Positions 12,228 through 22,450 of a DNA stretch of 64,000 bases are shown here, piece by piece. Numbering within the stretch: position 1 is the first letter of the stretch; every line of letters begins with the position of its first letter. Source of the stretch: Ctena decussata (taxonomy: Eukaryota > Mollusca > Bivalvia > Lucinida > Lucinidae); NCBI GenBank assembly GCA_963989385.1, contig OZ022510.1, positions 30,385,448-30,449,447 on the forward strand, written 5' to 3'. Under the pieces are notes generated by a model. The model saw only the letters and a list, made by a program, of their open reading frames with translations, was not told the DNA's origin and did no database searches. The position numbers were made by a program, and so were the translations under genes.

Positions 12228-12482
12228 TAGTTCTGGTCAAACAGTGCAGACACAGACAGACTGCTCCTTAAGGAACAGTCTGGCCCCGAGGTGATAAAAC
12301 TTGAGTACATTCTCAAACTAAAATAAAGCTTACTGATTGGCTGCTTCCGAGCATGTGCTCGGAAGCAGCCAATCAGTGTGCTTTATTTTCAGTTTGAGAA
12401 TGTGCTCAAGTTTTATCACCTCGGGGCCTGGTCAAACAGTGCAGACCGAGACAGACTGCTCCGTAAGGAACAGTCTGATCTA
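12228..12482. repeat. 147-bp near-perfect foldback flanked by a direct duplication
   Basis: The foldback occupies 12282-12428. The arms start GGCCCCGAGGTGATAAAACT and end AGTTTTATCACCTCGGGGCC, and the apex is CCGAGCATGTGCTCGG. On both sides lies a ~50-bp direct copy containing GTCAAACAGTGCAGAC and AACAGTCTG. The flanking word 'AGTGCAGACCCAGAC' recurs in MITEs at 45.2 kb, so the foldback may sit in or beside a decayed MITE of that kind. Confidence 0.8.
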
Positions 12483-13604
12483 GGTTTGCGCTGATGGACA
12501 TTCCAACTGCATATTTTAGACGCATTACTACATTGAAAAAAACTTTTCAAAGGTAAGAAAACATTTTAGGTGTCCCAACTTTCCGATAAAATACGGTAGA
12601 TTCATCTCTGTCTTTGTCTTGAGGATTAATCAATCAACGGAATGTTTGTTAATTTTCTGTCTTCTTTCTTATGTATTGCTATGGCGTCGAAAGTATATAT
12701 CTAGACAAAAATCCTTCTGATACACAGTATGTAACAGTTTATGAACTTGTTTCCATGACCTACTTTTATTGTCATTTTCAAGAATTTTGACCAATTTATT
12801 CCTTGCGGACTCTTCGGTCGCGTGGTTCAGGCATATCCCTCTCAAAGCCAAGAAAATTATAATTTAGCTGTTTTTATTCTGTTTATTTATCTATTTATCT
12901 ATCTATTTTTTCAACAAAAATAAACTGTGTTTAATGCAAAACAGCGATGTCTGATCAAATACCTCGTTCTATACTGACTGCCATGACACGTTTTTATGGG
13001 AAGCTAGTTTCTGTCAGATTCTTATCTGCCAGGCTTAAGTCTTGTTTGTTTGTTGTTGTTTTCTTTTCTTACACAGGCCTGTTTTTCACAGGCGCCGTAC
13101 CCTTAACTAATGCGCATAGCATGTAGGGATATATCCAAGAATTTGGTGGGAAGTTTAAGGCGGCCAAGGACACTTACCGTTCTTTTTTACCCTCTTCTTC
13201 TGTTTCTTCTCCTTGTTTAATGGTGCAATAAAGCACAAAATTTCGTTTCGTTCGGTTCGGTGTGCATATGGAGTTTAGTTGTGTCCTTGCGTAATATCAC
13301 ACCTTGTGTCTTGCATCGGTGCGATAGAATGGCTGCACTTTGTGATATGACATTTCCAATGCATATTTTCTTGCTCTTTTCGAATGTCAAAGCTACAATT
13401 TAGTATAAATTATCGAGATATTTAATCGTTTTGTTTTGCTTTTTCTCTCTTTTACTGTTTTACCTCTGGCAGCAAATCTTTTCAACCTCACTTGTCGATA
13501 TACTTTTGTCAATTTTTAACATTTTTAATACTCAACCAAAATAGCCCGACATTCATACATTTAATAGGGTTTGTACAAAGAACTCTGCGTTAACTTTGAA
13601 GATG
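12483..13604. other. No supported gene; possible LINE tail
   Basis: The stretch 13215-13262 (GGTGCAATAAAGCAC followed by TTTCGTTTCGTTCGGTTCGG) resembles the polyadenylation signal and short-repeat tail that end many LINEs. No coding sequence precedes it. The minus frame 12669-12851 is unassigned. Confidence 0.4.
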
Positions 13605-13814
13605 CAGTTGACTATCATTATCTCAAACACTGGTATCTTAAAGTATACTAATATCAACGAATGTAGTTTGGACATATTCCATTTTTTTACATTCAACTCC
13701 TGTTGTCTCAAACTTCTAGTATCTCAAAGTAAATTATCTGGGACCAGAAAATTTATTTGAGATATCGGATGTTTGAGATGAGCTCTGACCTTGAGATATC
13801 CAAAGTTGACTGTA
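13605..13814. mobile_element. pogo/Tigger-like MITE
   Basis: The ends are CAGTTGACTATCATTATCTC and the inverse GAGATATCCAAAGTTGACTG, with repeated TATCTCAAA words inside. CAGT-started ends rich in 'ATCTC' resemble pogo/Tigger terminal repeats, which insert at TA; the right flank here is TA. A fragment of the same type is at about 31738-31800. Family placement is an inference. Confidence 0.55.
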
Positions 13815-14259
13815 TATGCACATAATTGTGTGAGATTAATTCCCATCAATGCAAACATATATAGAAAATAAATGTATTTTAAATTTACAACAACTATTTT
13901 ATATCATTTTCTCACTCTTTTTATTTAGAGCCATCCGTTTGCTTTCAAGATAAAAACACATCTTATCCCACACGTATAGCCATGTGGAAAAAGCTACACG
14001 TGAATTCGCTCGAATTGCTTCCCTACCACATAATTACATAATAATTTTCATAAAATTATCTTCTTCTAGCTTACCAGGTATTTTACCTGTCCTTTGGCTT
14101 TGTTTGATTTCCTATCTGGGCTGATCATGCTATATTTATGACGTCACTATCTTTGTCACTAATTAAATGACGTCAGATTACTGAGCTCGTTTTAAAATAG
14201 AAGCAAACAATCAGCAAATTTCCTTTTTTAAATATTGGAAGGTGAGAAAAATACTCAAT
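13815..14259. other. No supported gene
   Basis: AT-rich spacer. Nothing recognisable. Confidence 0.5.
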
Positions 14260-14393
14260 TATTGGTGTCCAGTGGGGATAGGGATCCCAACCTTCGGGTC
14301 TACCGTTCAGGTGGGAAACTTGGCAGAGCTTTGTTTCCCACTGGCACGGTAGACACTCGGGTTGGGATCTCCTTATTTCCACTGGGCACCAAT
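14260..14393. repeat. Foldback with a quality of MITE arms
   Basis: ATTGGTGTCCAGTGGGGATA pairs with TATTTCCACTGGGCACCAAT, and GGATCCCAACC with GGTTGGGATC. Closer in, CAGGTGGGAAAC faces GTTTCCCACTGG. The reading frames on both strands here are products of the palindrome. Confidence 0.75.
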
Positions 14394-14570
14394 CTGTCCG
14401 TCTGTTCAAAAAATGTTGCAGGAGGAATTACATACATTGCAGACCCTAGCCTGCCTGCTCCAAGAGACCAGTGTTAGTTAGGTCTAAACTTTTAGCTCAA
14501 TTACTACATGTAGATCTATACCAATATAATGTCATTACTTGTTATACCGTATTTCTTCGATTATAAGACT

Positions 14571-14659
14571 GGGAGTTTCCCTTCTGAAACAATCCCAAAA
14601 ACTAGATCCGTCTTGTAAGACGGATCTACCTTTTTGGATTGTTTTCGAAGGAAAATCCC
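14571..14659. repeat. Foldback of about 89 bp
   Basis: The arms are GGGAGTTTCCC...AACAATCCC and GGATTGTTTTCGAAGG...GGAAAATCCC, with apex AGATCCGTCTTGTAAGACGGATCT. It is preceded by CCGTATTTCTTCGATTATAA, which may be the terminus of a larger element whose other end I cannot place. Confidence 0.65.
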
Positions 14660-15184
14660 AATTTCAAAGCAGGATTTCATTAGACTGATTTAAATATTTT
14701 GGGGCCATTCTAAAAATGGAAAAGCACCTTTTTATGGCTGAATAAGTACAGTAACGGTAATCCTCTTTTGAGGCTATGGCTGTTAATCAATCAATGCTTA
14801 GGTCGTCGTACGTTTCCAGAATAAATCTATCATCCGGTTATTTGTTCTACGAGTGTCTAAGTTATTATTTACCTCCGTGGCGACAGCAGTATGTATCTGG
14901 GCACAACTTTTACTGATACTACTTGTTGTTCTGTTGATATTCTAGACAAAGTGTGACAGCCAGGGAACTGTTTGCGTAACACACTGTCACTTCGCGTGTC
15001 AATTTTGAATGATGTAATGTCTCTAGCTGCTCGGTCATAAACACAGTAACTTACACTTCACAATTAGGAGGAGGTACGTACTGCATAATATTGTGAAATT
15101 CTCCGAATCAGCGTAATGCTGTCACTTTTTTTTCGATTTTCTCTCTTTTCAGACAGGTTCAAAGATTAAATACCGTTGTAAGGA
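14660..15184. other. No supported gene
   Basis: No ORF, repeat end or RNA gene was recognised. Confidence 0.5.
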
Positions 15185-16375
15185 TGGTTGGTTGGTTGTT
15201 TTGGGTTTATCGGCACTTTTAGACAGTATTTCAGTTTAAATAGAGCTGTCTCCCAGACAATTGGAGAAAGAAAAGAGAGATGATAATAAAAGCATCGCAA
15301 ACGACTGCGTGATACCCCGCCACTGCAAACCTTTTTCACACATCAATTTTTCTGGATTTATTTTTTCTCTGTATAACCCAAGGGCGGGGTCAGCCTAACC
15401 CCATTGAACACAGATTAAAGTCTTGGTCATAACAGGACACTTCATTACTCTGAGCACTTACAATGAGCTTCCGATAAATCACTTACCACTCTAATCAAAT
15501 ACACTTTTAGTGATTTCAAACATGTGGCCATGGGGCAGGGGCAGACAAATCCTAAAGGATCAAATTTTAATCACTACAAGAAGCTTTTATTACCACAACT
15601 AGCTTTTATTACTTCTATCATCAGATGTAAATTTCCGAGAATCTGTTTCATGAACTTATATAGATTTGATCATTATTTTATGCATGTATATAGCCTGTGG
15701 ACAGGGGAAGATAACTCCCATGGAGTAAATTTGAGCATCACTGGAGGCTTTCATCACTGATCATTTGCTGTAAGTTTCAGATAAATTGCTTCATACTCTG
15801 ATTTTATATGGAATTTTTCAGGATTTTATACATGTATATAGCCCCAGGGCAGGGGCAGATAACCCCTGATGATAAAATTTCTGTGCTCATACAAAGCTTT
15901 TGTTACTTCGATCATTTTTGTGAAGTTTCATCATGATACTCCAAGTAGTAAAGGAACTAGAGGCCAGAAATCATTTTTGGTACATTAACAGTGCCATAAC
16001 TCTGTCAGAAATTATCGAAATCTGCCCATTAATAATCCCAAGCGAGACATTCTTGGTACAAATGCATATGCAAAATTTGAAGGAAATTCGTTGATAAATA
16101 CTTTAGTTATTGAACGGAAACGAAGTGCGGACGGACAGACGGACGGACGTACGTACTACAGACGGACAGACACACGGACAGCCAACGTGAAAACATAATA
16201 CCCCGCCACTAACGTGTGGCGGGGTATAAAAAGAGAGAAAATAGAAAAATATCCAAACAATCCCCACCAGCACCTACTGCAAGCACAGTAGGCCCTTTAC
16301 CCTACTATAATTCAAATTAGCCAGACACCCCGGCTTGTTACCCAGCGCCATCGATCGCCGGATCGCAACCACCTC
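15185..16375 (+). mobile_element. I dispersed repeat split by the K element
   Basis: The left part (15185-15311) carries GACAGTATTTCAGTTTAAAT and GGAGAAAGAAAAGAGA. The right part (16228-16375) carries AAAATATCCAAACAATCCCC and CACCTACTGCAAGCACAGTA. In the uninterrupted copy at 35715-35900 these two parts are contiguous. K must therefore have inserted into I. The I repeat is non-coding and often lies near tRNA-headed SINE sequence, so it may be part of a SINE or LINE tail. Confidence 0.7.
15312..16227 (-). mobile_element. K element: hairpin-ended, CGTCC leader
   Basis: It starts ATACCCCGCCACT and ends with a foldback at 16198-16227 (ATACCCCGCCACTAACGTGTGGCGGGGTAT as two facing halves). Next to the foldback lies a GGACGGACAGACGGACGG run. 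The interior holds three degenerate ~160-bp repeats, each with GGGGCAGGGGCAGA followed by a GATCAAATTT-like word. No protein is encoded; the frame 15524-15760 lies in the repeats. The layout matches the E elements with different end sequences. Confidence 0.75.
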
Positions 16376-16502
16376 TCTGTTTCAAGGAACCTTTCCTTTA
16401 TCTGTCTTTTATACTGAACGATTGTAAGCCGATCAAGTTTAAGTTAAAGCTACACATTTCTTACTAACATACTAAGCCAGTTGCCTTTCTTTATTTTACA
16501 AA

Positions 16503-16770
16503 TAGAGGATCTTAAACGAGTGGTCATTTCTTCGGCGAGTTTCATCAATTTCATATTAAATGACCACGAGTGTAAAAATTGTTTATCATATGACCAATTA
16601 TAATGGTATTTAAACAAGTTCAAACTGAACCTCATTTCAATACGAAAACGCATTGTTGACATGGACGTTGTCAATGACGTTACGAGTACGCGCCAAAGTA
16701 TTGTTATACGTGCGGTCATACGATTTTGATGACACGACCTTATCCACTGAGTAACAGCGACGTAATATGA
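16503..16770 (+). mobile_element. S-family element (S2)
   Basis: It begins AGAGGATCTTAAACGAGTGG, followed by a short foldback (GTGGTCATTT with AAATGACCAC). The body contains GCATTGTTGACATGGACGTT and GTCAATGACGTTACGAGTAC and ends near TATCCACTGAGTAACAGCGA. It is alignable with 18519-18801. The minus frame 16450-16719 is repeat-derived. Confidence 0.7.
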
Positions 16771-16839
16771 TAAGTAAGAATTGTTTGTTATTATTTCGTT
16801 TTTACTTCATCTTTCAAAGTAGGCGGGGCTAGATTTCCT

Positions 16840-17215
16840 GTGTCCCAAGGCGGTACTTTCGTTGCGGTTGCATTTGTTTTATGTTCGGTGCTGTTTAATT
16901 TATTGTGTTCTCATGTTAACCCTTCTATAATAATAATAGAAAATAGGTAAAATAATTGTTAAATGTTTTTCGTATAATTTGCTTAGTCTGTTCTGTTGTA
17001 ACCCTTCTGTTGGTCTAAATTATTTAGTTCAATAAAGATAGCTGAGATGCCACCTATTTGGGAAAGAGCTGCTGACTCGGCTTATCACTTGTAATTTATT
17101 GTTTGTTGGGATGTTTTTGTCAATCTTTCCCTTTGATGTTGGGGATAGGGTTTGGGATCTGATTCAGTCAGTTCCTGGAGTGTAGCTACTCTTTAAATTT
17201 CCATGTATAATTTTA
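16840..17215 (+). mobile_element. J dispersed repeat (J3)
   Basis: It runs from CCCAAGGCGGTACTTTCGTT to GGTTTGGGATCTGATTCAGT and CAGTTCCTGG, in the opposite orientation to J1 and J2. It contains a short (ATA)n stretch. Non-coding. Confidence 0.5.
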
Positions 17216-17371
17216 CAGACGACGACTAGTCGCGACTGTCTTATAAGTCTATCACACATGTACCATTAACAATGAAAAATGGAGTTTCATCCTTTACATT
17301 TAAACATGTTATTTAGAAAAGTAAGGAGAGAAATACACATGTAAGGAGAAGAAATGTGAAGGTAACTTTAT

Positions 17372-17720
17372 TGGCAGCCGTGTAAACTATACTGTTTGCA
17401 TTAAACAACCAGTTGACCGCCGTGTATACTATTACTGTTTGCGTTAAACAACCATTTGACCGCCGTGTAAACTATTACTGTTTGCGTTAAGTAAACAATT
17501 GACCGCCGTGTAAACTATTACTGTTTGCGTTAAACAACCAGTTGACCGCCGTGTAGACTATTACTGTTTGCGTTAAACAACCAGTTGACCGCCGTGTAAA
17601 CTATTACTTTTGCTTTAAGTAACCAATTGACCGCCGTGTAAACTATTACTGTTTGCGTTAAACAACCAATTGACCGCCGTGTAAACCGTTTCTGTTTGCG
17701 TTAAACAACCAATGGATCGA
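17372..17720. repeat. 43-bp tandem repeat, ~8 units
   Basis: The unit contains GTTAAACAACCAGTTGACCG followed by CCGTGTAAACTATTACTGTT and TGC. Starts of the GACCGCC word at 17415 and 17458 fix the period at 43 bp. Units differ by single substitutions and short indels (for example GTTAAGTAAACAATT). Contiguous units without unique spacers rule out a CRISPR-type array. Confidence 0.9.
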
Positions 17721-18518
17721 CATGTGCGTTAAACTACCAATACCATACTTATAGTTTGACGTCACTCGAATGTTCGAATTATTTTTTGTGAGGACAATTG
17801 ACGTTAACACGTGTAGTCGACAAGCTTTCATCTACTTACGATGTCATTTGTAAAAGCTTTTTCTAACGGAAGTCTGTGCCAAGGGTATATGTAAGGTGCA
17901 TCGGTGCACATTTTTCCAGTCCGTTTTACACAGAGGGCTAAGTTTATGACTTCCAATTTGCTTCTGTGGGAGGCGAAGCTCTTCAAAGAGTGGGTCTAGC
18001 TCTAAAACAAATGTATTTAACAGAGCTGTTTCTTCTATTTAAGAGTTGATCCCTTTTGAGAAACGAAGGCAAAAAAGTAAAGGATAGAGCTCCTTCCCTA
18101 GTATAGTAGATTACCTTATTCTACTTACACACATGCAATCTAACCTGTGTTTCATGCGCTCTGTACAACAAGAAAGCATACGTCTGGGTAGAGGTTTTCT
18201 ATATCATCCGTGTGAAATTGCTACATAATTTCGGCTAATATAATCATACAGCTACGAGTCAATCCTGCATGCAACAAACGTTGCAGTCACACTGAATCGA
18301 CGTTGATTCGAAGTTGGTTGCCAACTCAGAACAATGCTGAGGACTCAGTGACAATCATACGCCAGGGTAGACCATATTTGGGCGCGACCTGGCCACAATT
18401 GTTCAGGCGTCAAGCTTCTGACATAAGTATAGGATGACATCATCATGTGGTCTGAAACTCAACTCAAACGAAACACGTTTCAACCATGAATTAGCTATGC
18501 TTATCCACTAATAAATAC
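17721..18518. other. No supported gene
   Basis: No recognisable repeat end, RNA gene or ORF. Confidence 0.5.
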
Positions 18519-18801
18519 AGGATCTTATACGAGTGGTCATTTCATAATTATGAAATTTATAAAACGAGCCTTCGGCGAGTTATGAAATGACCACGAGTGT
18601 ACGATTCTGTTCATAAGATGACTTTGACAATAGGATTTTATAGCCCTCAAAATAATATTATATCAATCAGAAATCGCATTGTTGCCACGGTAGTCGTTAA
18701 TGACGTTTCATGTACGCGCCAAATTGTTATTACACGGTTGGTCATACGATATTTATGACGCGACGTTATCCACTGAATAACAGCGACGTCATATGATAAA
18801 G
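18519..18801 (+). mobile_element. S-family element (S3)
   Basis: AGGATCTTATACGAGTGGTC opens a foldback closed by GACCACGAGTGT near 18600. The body has GCATTGTTGCCACGGTAGTC and TTAATGACGTTTCATGTACG, as in S2. It is immediately upstream of A4. Confidence 0.7.
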
Positions 18802-18891
18802 CCGTATACATTCTTCTCGAAAGAGCAACCTCACTGAACAACATAGACTCATCAAAATAATATACAACTGTAGCACCAGACAAATAAAATT

Positions 18892-19127
18892 GAGCCGCGA
18901 CACGACAAAACCAACAATGTGGTTGTGCGCCCAGCGCAGACTCAGATCAGCCTGGGCATCCGCCCAGACTGATCAGAGTCTTCGCTGTCCGCAAGGAGGT
19001 AGCTTAGACCCTTAACTACAATTTGAGCTCTAAACGAAGAGTCTAGTCAAACTTGGCGGATGCCAAGGTTGATCTGAGTCTGCGCTGAGTGCACAACCAC
19101 ATTGTTGGTTTTCTCGTGTCGCGGCTC
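18892..19127. mobile_element. A-family hairpin MITE (A4)
   Basis: It is complete, with GAGCCGCGACACGACA at the left and TCTCGTGTCGCGGCTC at the right. AATT lies directly outside both ends, a 4-bp target duplication. It carries the ACAATGTGGTTGTGCGCCC variant of the subterminal region. Confidence 0.92.
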
Positions 19128-19216
19128 AATTCCTATCTGAAATAATTACATCCTGTGAGCAAAGAAATAACAACCTTCCAGTGGGTCGTCTTCGTTGAAA
19201 GCAAACATTGTATGAT

Positions 19217-19553
19217 CACAGGGTATAATCGATTCCGCCAATTTTCGCTTCCTGCAGAGACTGTCCGTCAAATTTGGCTTCCGCCGAGACTGTCCGCGAG
19301 TTCTTGCTTCCTGCAGAGACTACTGTCCTCGTAAAATGGCTTCCTGCCGAGACTGTCCGCGTGACTCTGCTTCCTGCCGAGACCCTCGGCAGGAAGCAAA
19401 GTCACACGGACAGTCTCTGCAGGAAGCCATTCATCATGAACAGATGTCTCGGCAGGAAGCAAGAGATCGCCGACAGTCTCGGCGGAAGCCAAATATGATG
19501 TACATACAGTCTCTGCAGGAAGCAAAAATTAGCGGAATCGATTATACCCGGTG
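19217..19553. mobile_element. C-family palindromic transposon (C1), 337 bp
   Basis: The ends are CACAGGGTATAATCGATTCC and the inverse GGAATCGATTATACCCGGTG. ATGAT flanks both sides, a 5-bp target duplication. Each arm carries five ~30-bp subrepeats of the type GCTTCCTGCAGAGACTGTCC (starts near 19249, 19278, 19306, 19339 and 19370), mirrored in the right arm. Frames at 19268-19525, 19274-19498 and 19336-19554 are translations of the subrepeats. Such arrays could be transposase-binding sites. The 5-bp duplication would suit Transib-like or other families, but I cannot assign one. Confidence 0.88.
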
Positions 19554-19663
19554 ATGATCGTAGGACAAGAAAAGTTTATGAAAATACCCAGGAGACGCTG
19601 AATCCAACCAAGACTCCGATTAAAAGACACACAATCAACAAAAAGGCACTGTATGTAGTAAAG

Positions 19664-19745
19664 AAAGCCCGTCAGTGAATGGTCGGTATAGTAAGAATCA
19701 TGGGAGTCGCCTTGCAAGAACGTGATCTCCGATTCGAATCCCGTC
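19664..19745 (+). repeat. Degenerate tRNA-like (SINE head?) sequence
   Basis: GATTCGAATCCCGTC near 19732 resembles a tRNA T-arm / B box, preceded by a CCTTGCAAGAACGTGATCT stretch. The acceptor and D-arm pairings are poor. It is at most a tRNA-derived remnant. Confidence 0.3.
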
Positions 19746-19802
19746 AAGACGAATTTAATTCTCTTTGAAGTTTTCTAACGGTGTGTTTCTTAATCATGAA
19801 TT

Positions 19803-19983
19803 GAACCGCGGCACGACAAAACCAACAAAGTGGCATGTGCACTCAGTCTGAGTCTTCACTGTGCGCTCAAAGTGTAGCTAAGGGTCTAAGCTACCGCCAT
19901 GCCGACAGCAAAGACTCTGATCAGACTGGACGGATCGCTGGGCGGCGCACACGCCACTTTGTTGGTATTCCCTATCGCGGCTC
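19803..19983. mobile_element. A-family MITE (A5), internally deleted
   Basis: Left end GAACCGCGGCACGACA, right end CTATCGCGGCTC, with AATT on both sides. About 55 bp of the usual interior are missing. It carries the AAAGTGGCATGTGCGC variant. Confidence 0.85.
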
Positions 19984-20173
19984 AATTAGTGAAGATACCC
20001 AAGAAAGGCCACAACTGGAAGAAGAAGACGGGAGAAACTTAACGCAGATCAAAATACGGAACAGCAAATTTTCGATACAAGGCATACTCAGGTCAACAAC
20101 AAAAATCAAAAGGCACAAACGTCATGCAAAATACATGCAGCAAACGCACATGCATTTGTCTACTGACTGTTTT

Positions 20174-20330
20174 AGGAGCCCCGGTAGCTCAGTGGGTTAA
20201 GCGCTGGCCTACTGATCTAGCGGTCGCGGGAAACACGTCGGACTGGCTCGGCAAGCCTCGCCATTCCTACGCTGTTTCTGGTCTCGCCTGATAAACTTGA
20301 TATCAAATGACACTAACATGGTATTCTCTA
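20174..20330 (+). mobile_element. tRNA-headed SINE fragment
   Basis: GAGCCCCGGTAGCTCAGTGG carries an exact A-box core (TAGCTCAGTGG), followed by GTTAAGCGCTGGCCTACTGA. The expected B box is disrupted (GCGGGAAACACG in place of a GGTTCGAAT type). The SINE-type head is shared with the inverted copy at 33345-33415. It is not a functional tRNA gene. Confidence 0.65.
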
Positions 20331-20489
20331 TAACCAGGCGTCAATGTTCCTTTTAATTTAAAGTTGGGACTTGTGATTTAGTACTTTGGTCACTTTCACA
20401 TATACACATAACACAGCCGTGTTTACCCATTTTCTGTTTATTGATATTAATCCACAAAACAAAACAGGAAGCAAATTGAACAGATATAT

Positions 20490-20721
20490 GAGCCGCGACA
20501 CGAGAAAACCAACAATGTGATTGTGCGCCCAGCGCAGACTCACATCAGCCCGGGCATCCGTCCCGGCTGATCAGAGACTGCGCTAAGCGTTTAAAGGGTA
20601 AGTAAGGGTCTGAGCTACCCCCATGCGGACAGCGAAGGCTCTGATCAGACTGGGCGGATGCCCAGGCTGATCTGAGTCTGCGCTGGGCGCACAACCACAT
20701 TGTTTTCTCGCGTCGCGGCTC
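20490..20721. mobile_element. A-family hairpin MITE (A6)
   Basis: GAGCCGCGACACGAGA at the left and CTCGCGTCGCGGCTC at the right. The subterminal variant is ACAATGTGATTGTGCGCCC. ATAT at the left faces TATT at the right, so the duplication has decayed. The minus frame 20545-20799 is a translation of this unit. Confidence 0.88.
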
Positions 20722-21099
20722 TATTATGTAGTCGGTGACCACAAGCAATATGCCGGAATTACAACAAAAAGAAACTGCATCAGAACTGAAGCCTTGCATG
20801 AACTACTGGTTGCTGTTTTAAGTAGTTTTGCATGCTACCTCACACGTATTTCAAGTAGTTGAAGCCTGCTAAATAATCTGTTAGACCTCACAGTATAATA
20901 TGATTCTATAACTAGAACTGTCGAAGGATCCGACTATACATTCTACCTAGAGCAGTTGCTGTGAAATCTGTAACGTGAAATGTCAATTTTCAAGGCATGG
21001 AGAGAAAAGAAACTAAACCAATAACGGGAAGAATAAAACTAAACAAATAAAGGGAAGAATATGCAGACAGTGGCTGGGTTTCAATCAACAATACAACAA
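20722..21099. other. No supported gene
   Basis: Spacer between two A elements. It contains a partial direct repeat of GAATAAAACTAAACAAATAA-type sequence around 21010-21060. Confidence 0.45.
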
Positions 21100-21339
21100 G
21101 AGCCGCGTCACGACAATACCAACAAAGTGGCATGTGCGCCTAGTGAAGACGCAGATCAACCTGAGCATCCGTCATGTTTGATCAGTCTTCGCTGTCTGGA
21201 TGGATAGCCTAGGCTCTTAGCTACCCTTTAAGCGCAAAACAAATACTCTGATCAGACTGGGTACATGTAGCTGCCCAGACAGATCTGACCCTTAGCTGGG
21301 CGCACATGCCACTTTGTTGGTTTTGTCGTGTCGTGACTC
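21100..21339. mobile_element. A-family hairpin MITE (A7)
   Basis: It runs from GAGCCGCGTCACGACA to TCGTGTCGTGACTC, with the AAAGTGGCATGTGCGCC variant on both arms. An interior CATGTAGC insertion breaks the GGGCGGATGCCC arm. Confidence 0.87.
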
Positions 21340-21869
21340 AAATGTTTTTGAATATACAGAACCTTTCGAACATGGGAATTGGTCATGAAAAAAAAATAGA
21401 AAAACACTCCAAGAATTGTCGCCTGACAAAATTTAAAGCTAAATATGCTTTGATACCCCATAAAACGTTCAGTGCAAAGCGACAGGGGTGTATTGCATGA
21501 AGACTCGCGACAAGTACATCGTAATATTATATTATTCCGATGCCCGGAAGTGGGTTGCTTTACGGGTGCATAGATTGCTTAAGTGTTTCTCTTCCTTGGG
21601 GATGGGTCCTTTGCTTATGTTTTGAGACTGGTTTTCTCAAGGCGCAGTTTAAGTCTGTTTTCACCAGTGACATTCTTTTCAAAATCAACAAAGCCATCTT
21701 AAAGAGAAAACACATGGTACGTCATCGCTTTAATCCTTCTCCTCTCTTGTGCATTAGATCAAGATGCCTAATAATTGTACAAATAAGGCCTGAATTAAGA
21801 GTAATTTTAACCATTCACTGGCTACAGAATTACTCTCAGCTTTGTCACTACAAGATAGTGACATTAAAT
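21340..21869 (+). other. No supported gene; unassigned frame
   Basis: The frame 21540-21986 (148 codons) starts MPGSGLLYGCIDCLSV and continues into the A8 MITE, where its last ~35 codons are repeat translation. The upstream ~110 codons are cysteine- and leucine-rich with no motif I recognise. No splice or promoter signal supports it as a gene. Confidence 0.3.
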
Positions 21870-22107
21870 GAGCCGCAACACGAGAAAACTAACAAAGTGG
21901 CATGTGCGCCCAGCGAAGACTCAGATCAGCCTGGGCATCCACCGAGTCAAATCAGTGTCTTTGCTGTTCACATGGAGGTAGCTTAGACTATTAGCCACCC
22001 TTTAAGCGCACAGCGTAGACTCTGATCAGACTGGGCGGATGCCCAGGCTGATCTGAGTCTTCGCTGGGCGCAAAAGCGACTTTGATGGTTTTGCCGTGTC
22101 GCGGCTC
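21870..22107. mobile_element. A-family hairpin MITE (A8)
   Basis: It is complete, with GAGCCGCAACACGAGA and the inverse GCCGTGTCGCGGCTC. AAAT on both sides is a 4-bp target duplication. It carries the AAAGTGGCATGTGCGCCC variant. Confidence 0.9.
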
Positions 22108-22450
22108 AAATGCACTTTTATGACAGGAACTAGCTTGTTTCTTCTTGTCTCAAAACACATTTTTATCACATTTCAAAGCCCTCATTAAACTCACTTGTGG
22201 AGTTAAAGTGAAGCATAAAACTGATGCATGTAATGTTTCTCTGATTTAAATACACGAGTACAGCTCATAAATTGATGCAAGTAACATGCAAAGTCCTTCA
22301 GTAGAATGATATACTGTCTGTCTCTTGCATTGCTTTGCTTTGTTCGGCGTCTTTATGTTTTTCTATACATACATGTATTTTTCCTTTCCTAGTTGGTGTT
22401 TAGGGCAGTATGTGCTAACCATTTTATTGTGTCGGTTTCCAAATAATGGT
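22108..22450. other. No supported gene
   Basis: AT-rich spacer with no recognised feature. Confidence 0.5.

Noticed and set aside
17372..17720. CRISPR-like array
   Set aside because: The 43-bp units are contiguous and similar throughout, with no unique spacers; the window is eukaryotic.
19268..19554. Three overlapping frames rich in LPAETV and GRKQ words
   Set aside because: They are translations of the C-element subrepeats and recur at 31051-31432 in the second copy.
20174..20250. Possible tRNA gene (GGTAGCTCAGTGG start)
   Set aside because: The A box is good, but the B box and anticodon arm are broken and the sequence continues as a SINE; the copy at 33345-33415 shows the same extended body.
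20545..20799. Frames with words such as CAQRRLRSAWASAQSDQS
   Set aside because: They are translations of the A-family hairpin; the same words appear in several A copies (for example 44119-44307).
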